Assembly: GCA_004519485.1 (NCBI GenBank)
Contig: CP038111.1
Span: 1-64,000, forward strand
DNA from: Nannochloropsis oceanica
Taxonomy: Eukaryota > Sar > Eustigmatophyceae > Eustigmatales > Monodopsidaceae
Length of the DNA stretch: 64,000 nt
Reading direction: 5' to 3'
A program made the translations under genes and the position numbers. Below are positions 1 through 7,335 of this stretch, piece by piece (position 1 is the stretch's first letter; each line of letters begins with the position of its first letter). The notes beneath the pieces were generated by a model. The model had not been told where the DNA came from, searched no databases, and saw only the letters and a program-made list of their open reading frames with translations.

Positions 1-284
1 CCTCCTTGTCTCCTTCCCTCACGCTTTCCGTCCTTCTCTCCCTCCCTCCCTTCCTCCTTGTTTCCTTCCCTCTCGCTTTCCGTCCTTCTCTCCTTCCCTC
101 CCTCGCTCCCTCCCTCCTCCCTCGCTCCCTCCCTCCTTGTCTCCTTCCCTCTCGCTTTCCGTCCTATCTCCCTCCATCTCTGCTTCCTCTCTTTCCTCCC
201 TCCCTTCTCCACCTACTTCCTCCCTTTTATCTTTTCTTTTCACCTCTTCCTCCCTCTCGCCCTCCCTCCCTCCCTCCTCACCAG
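1..284. repeat. Imperfect pyrimidine (CCCT/CCTT) tract, probably intronic
   Basis: Nearly pure C/T on the plus strand, with several direct repeats of a unit like CTTCCCTCTCGCTTTCCGTCC (roughly 75-base period near positions 10-170). It ends in an acceptor-like ccag at 281-284. Open frames through it are low-complexity Ser/Pro/Leu and are not credible protein. Confidence 0.7.
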
Positions 285-921
285 GCCATGCGCGCCACTC
301 ATCGCACCATCAAAGACGTCGCATGCGGAAACAACTGTACCGGTAGGTCCCTCCCTCCCTCCCTCCCTCCCTCCCTCCTTCCCTCCCCCTCCATTTCCCC
401 CGCGCCTCCTCCATCTCCCTCCCTCCCTCCCTCCCTCTCTCCCTCCTTCCAGTCCTCCTCGCAGGCCCCTACCGAGTGCCCAAGCTCATTGAAATTTCCC
501 TGCAGGTCATTATCCATCACTGGCCCCTCTACCAACACGTCGGTACGTCTCCCTTCCTCCCTCCCTGCCTGCCTCCCTCCCTCCCTACCTCCCTCCCTCC
601 CTCCCTCCCTCCCTCCTTCCGGTCCCTTTCCCCTCAGGTTCCTCCCTCCTTCCCTCCTTCCCTCCCTCCCTCCCTTCCTCAGATTTCGCCGAGATTCTTC
701 CCACGGAGCTTTTTTCCCTTCTCCGACGCATGCAATCCCACGCTACCTCCCTCCCTCTTTCCACCCCTCCCTTCCACCACGACGACGATGACGAGGAGGA
801 GGAGGAGGAGGGAGAGGAGGAAGGGGGGGGAGGCTTCCCTTCCTTTATGCCTTTGGGGTTTTCTCAAGAGAACAACAGCAGCGCTTTTGGGTCAACTGCA
901 TATATGTCTTTAAGTCAGTAG
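285..921 (+). CDS. 3' end of an unidentified protein-coding gene (3 exons seen)
   Basis: Three exons join in frame: 285-342, 453-542 and 683-921, with gtaggt and gtacgt donors and pyrimidine-rich cag acceptors. The spliced peptide contains TIKDVACGNNCTVLLAG, then VPKLIEISLQVIIHHW, then EILPTELFSLLRRM, and ends in an acidic and Gly-rich tail before TAG. The first stretch resembles the end of an RCC1 blade, and the last resembles the LPxEL motif of F-box or BTB-associated repeat proteins. Neither is strong enough to name the gene. The start lies upstream of the window or beyond the 280-base pyrimidine tract, which looks like intron. I am confident it is coding but not of its function. Confidence 0.6.
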
Positions 922-1745
922 GGAGGGAAGGAGGAAAGGAAGGAGGAGAGGGGAGGGGAGGGAGGGAGGAGGAGAGGACGAGGAACAGGTGGGGGGATGG
1001 AGGGACGGAAGGAGGGAGGAAGGAGGGAGGGAGAGGGGGAGGGAGGGCGTAGATGTTGTAGAGTATTGCTTAAATTAGGACACTGATGTCGTTACGGGTG
1101 TGGAATAGGGTGATGAGTAAGGAGGCAGCAAAAGAGAAGGAGGAGGAGGAGGGGGAGGTTGATGAGTAAGGAGGACAAAAAGGAGGAGGAGGAGGAGGAG
1201 GAGGAGGAGGAGGAGGAGGGCGATGAGCAAGGAGGGGGGAAAGGAGGAGGAGGAGCAAGCACAAAGAGTATAAGAAGTATCGTCAAAATCGTCTTATTCA
1301 GTGCTTGCTTAATACCACCAGCATCAATATACATATACACACATACTTATGATGGAGCCATCAGCAGATAGATAACACAAACATCTATTCACACGCATAC
1401 ACATGACACACGTACCTGTCGAAAACGTCCTGTGGCATTCGCAACAGAAAGACGGAGGCGAGGACGTGGGAGGGAGAGGAGCAAATGGACCGGCGGCAGT
1501 AGCAGCGGTAGGACTAGTGGTAGCGATTAAAAGAAACCAGCCCTAATCATCGAGTCAATAGGGGGGGGGAAAGCACACAACGAGGGACGAAAGAAAAAGG
1601 AAAAATGAAGGAGAGAAAAAGGAGACTTAGAAGAAAGGATGGAAGGGGGAAAACCCGCGGAAGTATTTCAATTGATTCATTTACATTCTATGTTTCCTCC
1701 TAATTGCACTCTAATATTCTCTTTGACCCCTCTAATTCAAATCGA
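922..1745. other. Intergenic region with GGGA and GGA tracts
   Basis: This lies between the convergent ends of the first gene and DPM3. It holds a purine-rich GGGA stretch (about 921-1050), a GGA microsatellite (about 1180-1218) and otherwise unremarkable sequence. No gene is supported. Confidence 0.6.
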
Positions 1746-2469
1746 TTAGTAATCCATTTTGAAACCCTTTTGGATCAAATCTGCCTTCGCTTCTCTTATG
1801 TCTTTCGCCAGCCCGACGGCGGCCTCGGGGCAAGAATTGAAATATATGAGGTTAATGCCGATGTTTGCGAGGGTGTAGGCTCCCAAAGAGACCAGAGCCC
1901 AGAACGGGAACTGAGGGAGGGAGAGGGAAGGGGGAATGGAAGGGAGGAGGGAGGAAGGGAAGGGTAATATGGTGGGTATGCATAAAAATAGGGGGAAACA
2001 TGGGCAAGGATGGAGCTACCCTGTTGTATGCATCGTACATTACATTACACCCTGCTTTTCACCTGCACCATCGCCCCAAGCCTACATCCATTACATCACA
2101 TTTGTTCCCTCCCTCCCTCCCTCCCTCCCTTCCTTCCTTCCTCCCTTCCTCCCTTGATTCCTTAACATGGCGGACTCGGATAGAGAATTACCAGGACTAC
2201 CATGCATCGAGGCACAGAACCATCCAGATAACACACTCTGTCCCACCTCTTGCTTCCCTCCCATCCGCCCACTCCTGTATTTTTCCTTTCCCGCTTACCG
2301 TCTGCAGTACTTGGCGCACGGGCGCGGTGAAACGAAAGGACTGCCATGGGTCGATGTATAGGGTGGCCCAAACCGTGCTGGAGATAATGAAACAGAGGAG
2401 GAGGCCAACCCAGCGTGGGAAGGAGATGGCAGAGGAAGATAAAGGGGGAGCAGGAGGAGACGTGGACAT
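1746..2469 (-). CDS. DPM3: Dolichol-phosphate mannosyltransferase subunit 3
   Basis: Two exons on the minus strand, 2469-2299 and 1910-1746, join in phase 0 to give 111 residues. DPM3 is the ER-membrane subunit that tethers and stabilises the catalytic DPM1 of dolichol-P-mannose synthase. That enzyme supplies mannose for N-glycans, GPI anchors and O-mannosylation. Two hydrophobic segments are visible (about 20-39 and 59-80). They are followed by the family's C-terminal helix (84-107), which contains CPEAAVGLAKDIREAKADL, very like the DPM3 consensus CPEAA...EIxEAKADLxxKG. Length matches the family (about 90-110 residues). The donor is gtaagc and the acceptor ctcag. I chose the ATG at 2469 because it precedes a short soluble N-terminus and the first membrane helix. 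Confidence 0.88.
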
Positions 2470-2757
2470 ATTAATGTTCGGCAGGCGGGGAGGGATGCCG
2501 CTTGGGTTTTGGGGCTGGGGGCGATCACGGCTGATGGTGAAGACGATGGTGGCTGTTTTCCTGTGTCTGTGGGGTTGGCGATGTGTGTGGATGGGATCCA
2601 GGCTCTGCACATTTCGGGAGTCGAAGGTTATTGAAGCAAGGAGGCGACATAAGGGGACCAAGAGGGTTGCACAGTAGGTACGATTCAATGACATGGCAGC
2701 GATAATTGGCCTGGTAACTGTTTGCCAGACCGCTCGTCGGCCTGATAACCCCGGCCC
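2470..2757. promoter_or_regulatory. Upstream region of DPM3, ending at the transposon nest
   Basis: Mixed sequence between the DPM3 start and the Merlin-like element. It contains a partial copy of the element's terminal repeat (2713-2740). It must include any remaining native promoter of DPM3 or the transposon edge acting as one. No core motif was recognised. Confidence 0.35.
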
Positions 2758-2808
2758 CCTGATCACTGTTTTCCAGACCGCTCGTCGATCGCTGAAAAAG
2801 TCACATAA
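2758..2808 (+). repeat. Left terminal inverted repeat (outer part) of the Merlin-like element
   Basis: This 51-base stretch matches the reverse complement of 6967-7017 with few differences. It is cut off from the rest of the left repeat (about 4975-5155) by the Harbinger-like insertion. Confidence 0.8.
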
Positions 2809-3374
2809 TAGGGGGTGTGTTCAACTCTCCCCACAACCCTTAAATAGGCTATTTAAGGATTTTTAGCCCTTAAATAGCGAATTCGGCGCTTCCATATAAG
2901 GGCTGCCTATTTAAGAGCAGGGCAGCGCCATAAATACTACCGTTAGTATTTAAGGTCTCTTCCTTCCCAGCTGCAAATAGCAACATTGCCCTTAAATAGA
3001 GAAAACGACCATTTTAGTCGCTTCACCTTCCTTCATATGCTTGGTACGCCACAGATCACAAGAGAGCAACACATATGAACCGATTTGTGGTGATGTGGGT
3101 GGGTGTGGACATACACCTAAAAATAAAATGACCAAAAAAACACAAAAATCATCATCCCCTTTCTTCACACTGCCCCCATCGTTTCCTCGAGGTCTAGCAG
3201 CCTTTCATGCATCGTACCATTTAGTGCGCAGCGCATCAAAGGGACTTCATGGTATATTGCCTTGACTGGTGCTTCACAGCGTAGGCTATGGGCGCTTGAG
3301 TGACTGGTGGGGGAGCGAAATAAACACTCATCATTTTCTTCTTTCTTCCCCGTCCTTCCCACTCATGCACAGAC

Positions 3375-4008
3375 ATGTCAACAACACAAGCAAGCGACAA
3401 TTCCTGTCAACCTGGGAGCAACCTTGTCAACGAGGGGCAAGAGTTTGACTCAGACTCAGACTCTGACCCTGGCACCAATTCCCCGGACGCGGACACGAAT
3501 GGCTCGAGTGACCAGGCAGCACCCCTGGTCCATGGGGACCACGGGGCGGGGGTGGGGAAGAAACGCGCCACCAGGAAGCAGACCACCAAAGCTTCCCCAT
3601 TCCAAAAATTCCACTCCAACCCTTACATCTTCGCCCTGTTTTTATATCTGAGTAAGTGATGATGTGGCTGTGTGAGTGACATGTCTGTGCATTTGTGTTT
3701 CCATTCTTAACTCACACAACTACCCCACCACATCCTCAGTGGTGGATGGTCCCATTGACCTCACAGATGAAACCTTCGAGCATGGCCGAGTGGATTGGTT
3801 TTCACCCTTTGATCTAAACGGCCGGCGCAACATCGCCCTCCTCAAGTCCTGTGTCCAAAGACTACAGGCCCTAATCAAAAAACACTACCCTGCTTTTGTG
3901 CCTGCCTTCGCTGGGTTCACGGCGGACAAATGTAAGACCTACACTGACCAAATGTGGGTGAAGAGAAGCGTCTGTAAGAGGGACGATGGAAAAATTGTAC
4001 GGCTATGA
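3375..4008 (+). CDS. Second gene of the Harbinger-like element, unknown function, 3' end rearranged
   Basis: Exons 3375-3651 and 3740-4008 join in phase 1 (gtaagt donor, tcctcag acceptor) to give 181 residues. The N-terminal half is acidic, with a run of Asp/Ser (DSDSDSDPG) and a basic patch (KKRATRKQTTKASPFQKF). The second exon contains VDWFSPFDLNGRRNIALLK and a helix-rich region. PIF/Harbinger elements normally encode a Myb/SANT-type DNA-binding partner beside the transposase, and this occupies that place. No SANT signature (spaced tryptophans) is evident, though. The last 10 or so codons lie in the inverted duplication that begins near 3973, so the original C-terminus is probably lost. Confidence 0.5.
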
Positions 4009-4262
4009 CAGAACACAAATTACGAAATGGACCAACTACATGCTAGAGTACGTGTTCGATCAATGGGCCTTCCTTCTGGACTTAAACGAGGAACGTTTGC
4101 CCAACAATGCACAGTACTCGTTCATCTTGTTTGACAAACGTTCCTCGTTTAAGTCCAGAAGGAAGGCCCATTGATCGAACACGTACTCTAGCATGTAGTT
4201 GGTCCATTTCGTAATTTGTGTTCTGTCATAGCCGTACAATTTTTCCATCGTCCCTCTTACAG
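3973..4262. repeat. Near-perfect inverted duplication (hairpin) inside the Harbinger relic
   Basis: The arms are 3973-4098 and 4137-4262, about 126 bases each and almost identical in opposite orientation, around a 38-base spacer. The right arm in minus orientation encodes the transposase stretch MEKLYGYDRTQITKWTNYM. The left arm is the same sequence copied onto the other strand. The copy replaced the downstream catalytic part of the transposase gene. Confidence 0.9.
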
Positions 4263-4765
4263 AGTGAGGATGAGCATTGCGGCCAAGAAGCATCACAAAG
4301 ACCATTCCTCCACACATTTTTGGCATTCTATCCATGTTGTTAGGCGGGTGATGAGGTAAATGGTAGGAGAGCGGGAGAGAAAGTTATGGGTCAAGAACCA
4401 CAGCGTGAGCCATTGGGAAGAGTAGTACGTGTAAGATAGTCAATATTGGCCATGAGTGCTTACCCTTCCAACTCGATAACTGTTTCGATGCGGAGTCTGG
4501 GGGGCATGTACCACACTTGTTCCTTGGTAAACCGGTGCATTTTCAGGAATAAATCATCGGTAAAGTCTTCGAAGAGCTGCGGCAATGTACGAGGGCGGTT
4601 TGGATCGAGATACCAAGACGTACGGGGAAACTGGTTGCCGCCAATGACGTACATGTGCATGAAGAGTAAGCAGAGTACGAGGTTGTTGTCATATTCCACA
4701 TACATCATGTGTTGGTCCATGTTGCGCAAACCAGCCCCACTCTGCCTTCGCAGACACTTCTTCAA
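4137..4765 (-). pseudogene. N-terminal fragment of a PIF/Harbinger transposase
   Basis: Two blocks are readable on the minus strand. The upstream block (4765-4460) contains HMYVIGGNQFPRTSWYL and FTDDLFLKMHRFTKEQVWYM. The second (about 4335-4137) contains GRNAHPHSVRGTMEKLYGYD and TNYMLEYVFDQWAFLL. The pattern of a helical domain, then a 'grtxtxiskwtxyvlexxyxxW' segment, matches the region just before the DDE catalytic core in HARBI1-like proteins (DDE_Tnp_4). A gtaagc donor ends the first block, so an intron probably separates them. The catalytic core is missing. The call as Harbinger is inference from this pattern. Confidence 0.6.
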
Positions 4766-5180
4766 GACAACGCTGTGTATGTAAAAGTTGTTGTGGCTAT
4801 GTATAGACTTGCTATCACTATTTAAGACTTGCTTTCGCTATTTACGGGTGCTTCGCTATTTAGAGCATATCCGGCCGGTTGAACACACACCTGGGCCAAC
4901 AGTTAAATAGAGCTCTTAAATAATTATTTAAGAGTGGCTGCTATTTACGGGTGCGGAGTTGAACACACCCCCTAATGGACGGTGTACAATCCACACGGCA
5001 TGGACGTGATCTTTGTGAAGCGTCCTGAACATTTGTGCGGAAGCGTTTTCGTTTTCTTATGTTTGTAGGGCGGGTGATTTGAGTTTGAAGAGAAGAAATG
5101 TAGGATGAAAAGCCACAGAGAGAGCGAAAAGCGGTCGCAGCCGTTTTGCCAGTCATACAGTATCTGCAGAATCTGGGAGA

Positions 5181-6174
5181 GGGGGTTCAGGTGGAATGAG
5201 TTCTGGGGTTTATACTGAGGAGCTCTGATACATTCTGATTCAGGCCTACAGCCAGCTCAGGTGTCAGGTCGGCTTCATTCTGTGACAGCCTGACGCCGAG
5301 CTGAGAGGTTCTTAGTCCTCCTGGCTTGGATTCTGATGTTCGTCCTGGCGCGTGACCTGCACCGTTAGTCGCTCTGACCTGAGGAGACCTGCGGATCTGA
5401 GGAGGCACCACGCACCCCGCACATGGGCCTTGCTCATCACCCGATTCACACAGTAAGTCTTGGATTGTTGGCATAGCTAGCTATCACGCCTCGCCTCACG
5501 TTGCCTTACACTTCCCTTCCTACAAACGCCACAGGTTTGCACTGTCAAAAACAGCCACCACACCCATCATCATGAGCAGGAAGGCGACGCGTCCTTTGTG
5601 CCCGCAGGAGCCATGAAGCGCGCAGCATCCCACTGCAAAGTGGAGCCCTTGGAGAATTGGGTGCCCCTTCCGGACGTCGAGCCGTTGCAGCTGATCTCGC
5701 AATGGAGAGACGAATTGAGGCGGCTCACCAGCCCAGCTTACCTTCGAGCTAGCACTGATGCTGCCTCGGTGCCCCTGAAATCCTACGAAGTCAGCAAGGA
5801 CGGGGAAGGGAAAGTCATTAACGATTTTTTTAAACGAATGGAAGTGTAAGGCGACGTGAGGCGAGGCGTGATAGCTAGCTATGCCCACAACCCAAGACTT
5901 ACTGTGTGAATCGGGTGATGAGCAAGGCCCATGTGCGGGGTGCGTGGTGCCTCCTCAGATCCGCAGGTCTCCTCAGGTCAGAGCGACTAACGGTGCAGGT
6001 CACGCGCCAGGACGAACATCAGAATCCAAGCCAGGAGGACTAAGAACCTCTCAGCTCGGCGTCAGGCTGTCACAGAATGAAGCCGACCTGACGCCTGAGC
6101 TGGCTGTAGGCCTGAATCAGAATGTATCAGAGCTTCTCAGTATAAACCCCAGAACTCATTCCACCTGAACCCCC
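5181..6174. mobile_element. Foldback-type element with 335-base inverted repeats
   Basis: Arms 5181-5515 and 5840-6174 are nearly identical in inverse orientation. The left starts gggggttcaggtggaatgag and the right ends with its reverse complement. They enclose a 324-base spacer. Each arm carries the same open frame of 95 codons (minus 5474-5187, plus 5881-6168) beginning MPT(T/I)QDLLCESGDEQGP. The long arms and short unique centre fit a foldback or long-TIR non-autonomous element. No target duplication is obvious. No transposase is encoded, so the superfamily is unknown. Confidence 0.7.
5598..5849 (+). other. Open frame in the spacer of the foldback element, possible captured exon
   Basis: An open frame runs through the unique centre and stops just inside the right arm. 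It reads MKRAASHCKVEPLENWVPLP from the first ATG (5613), then QWRDELRRLTSPAYLRAS and ends INDFFKRMEV. Composition is ordinary for a protein and unlike the low-complexity frames elsewhere. It is preceded by a ccacag acceptor-like sequence at about 5530. I do not recognise the protein. It may be a fragment of a host gene picked up by the element. Confidence 0.4.
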
Positions 6175-6240
6175 TACCCCGATAATACTATTGATGGTTG
6201 CTCAGCTTATAGGATGTTTTCTTTCTTTTTCCTTACTTAT

Positions 6241-6670
6241 TCAAGGGGGTTTGGTTTGTGTGTGAACGATACGGGAGGCCCGGACACGAGGGCCATCCGA
6301 GCCGTAGACCACACACTGGCCTCGGCTGTGATTGACTGTGCTGTGCAGGTAGCCTTCCCGCCGCAGCCCTGCATGGCACCGCGCCTCGTCCATCACGATG
6401 TGCATAGCACGGCGTACTTCCGAATAAAACGTGACCGAGGACTTGTCAAGGCGGACATGGAATATAGGCCGAAAGATGCAAAGACCCTCCGTGCATTTCA
6501 CCTGCGGCTTCATCCGCTGCACGGCCCCAAGCACCCACCCTTTCCGCTGGGCGGCTCCTCGATGGCCTCGATCGTACTTTCTTTTTGCAAACTTCGCCTC
6601 ATCGATCTCCACGCACAAATCTGGGTCGCCTATCTTGAAATTTACTTTGTGGTCAGAATTGGCACGTTTT
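6241..6670 (-). pseudogene. ISXO2-like (Merlin) transposase fragment
   Basis: The minus-strand reading gives DLCVEIDEAKFAKRKYDRGH, then QRKGWVLGAVQRM, HIVMDEARCHAGLRREGYLH, then STVNHSRGQCV and VHTQTKPP. This order matches the ISXO2/IS1595 DDE domain: V(E/D)xDE near the first acidic residue, a 'G.ver' strand, the second acidic residue in 'sDe', GY.H..VNHS and the final HTQ. The N-terminal zinc-ribbon part and the very C-terminus are not present in frame nearby. Several catalytic-core motifs are intact, but the gene is incomplete. The superfamily assignment is fairly secure. Activity is not. Confidence 0.75.
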
Positions 6671-6777
6671 AATTAGGTCTCTGTATTGCATGAGAAATTA
6701 AATAGAGTCAAGGCAGTAATACCATCCAAATGCCCTCACAATACCCCCTTGAAAAAAAACGAAAAAGAAAGAGAACT

Positions 6778-7017
6778 ATGAGAACTCTGAACAACTGGCA
6801 AAACGGCTACGACCGCTTTCGCTCTGTGTGTGGCTTTTAATCCTACATTTCTCCTCTTCTGACCCACGCACACTGTACACACATGTGGCATAAAAACGCT
6901 TCCGCACAAATGTTCAGGACACTTCAAAGATCACTTCCCTGTCATATGGATTGTACACCGTCCCTTATATATGACTTGTTCAGCGATCGACTAGCGGTCT
7001 AGCAAACAGTGATCAGG
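6778..7017 (-). repeat. Right terminal inverted repeat of the Merlin-like element
   Basis: Its reverse complement reads through the left terminal part and then into the sequence that resumes at 4975: the tract ggacggtgtacaatcc occurs at both ends, followed by matching blocks up to gccgttttgccagt. It is the uninterrupted arm and shows what the left arm looked like before the insertion. Confidence 0.78.
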
Positions 7018-7335
7018 CCTCTCGCTCGCTCGACGACGCATTCGTAGAAGCGCCATAGAAAAGGCCGCCGGAAAGCCCGCCGATTCCACTTTCAGCATCA
7101 CACAGATGAAGTCGGACGTCTTGTGTCGATTTACTCATGTGGAAAAGCCGATTTCGTCTTGGTTGCTGACTAATTTTGCTCATGAAGCGCCATGATTATC
7201 GGACTCGGACCCACTGAGCATAAATGAAGTAAAACCACGAACGGAAACCACCTCCCTTTCTACTTCACTTTGTCCTTGGCATCATCTCCTCGCTGACATT
7301 CTCCACTCATTCCCCACAAAAAAAGCAAACCCTAC
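7018..7335. promoter_or_regulatory. Intergenic upstream region of the PA-RING gene
   Basis: Ordinary mixed sequence of about 320 bases between the transposon edge and the ATG at 7336. It should hold the promoter and 5' leader. No motif was recognised. Confidence 0.4.

Larger units (their letters stand above)
2811..4972. mobile_element. PIF/Harbinger-like DNA transposon relic inserted in the Merlin left arm
   Basis: The left end gggggtgtgttcaactc is mirrored by gagttgaacacaccccc at the right end. TA flanks both sides (2809-2810 and 4973-4974). Comparison with the intact right arm of the host element indicates a clean insertion. Both subterminal regions carry repeated cctatttaag/gctattta motifs, as in many Harbinger-type elements. 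It contains a minus-strand transposase fragment (4137-4765) and a plus-strand spliced reading frame (3375-4008), the two-gene layout of PIF/Harbinger. The catalytic half of the transposase is absent. A long inverted duplication sits where it should be. The superfamily call rests on the transposase peptide. Family target sites are three bases (TWA), and here only TA is certain. Confidence 0.7.
2758..7017. mobile_element. Merlin/ISXO2-like DNA transposon, interrupted by two other elements
   Basis: The left end begins cctgatcactgttttccaga. The reverse complement of the right end begins cctgatcactgtttgctaga. The match continues through the insertion of the inner element: left 2758-2808 plus about 4975-5155 pairs with right about 6778-7017, giving inverted repeats near 235 bp with scattered mismatches. 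Inside the right half lies a minus-strand fragment of an IS1595/ISXO2-type transposase (6241-6670), the signature of the Merlin superfamily. Merlin elements make 8-9 bp target duplications. I could not see a clear duplication at these edges. The element is non-functional as it stands because it is split and its transposase is incomplete. Confidence 0.72.

Noticed and set aside
285-542. RCC1-repeat identity for the first partial gene
   Set aside because: One VACGNNCT-like segment is not enough. The neighbouring sequence does not continue as further RCC1 blades.
6-791. Long plus-strand open frame of Ser/Leu/Pro repeats
   Set aside because: It runs through CCCT tracts, introns and exons alike. 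The credible coding parts are the three short exons at 285-921.
1092-1340. Minus-strand open frames of poly-Ser/Pro
   Set aside because: They are translations of a GGA microsatellite with no conserved content.
2811-4972. hAT or Tc1/mariner identity for the inner element
   Set aside because: The TA flanks would fit mariner, but the transposase peptide pattern and two-gene layout fit PIF/Harbinger better.
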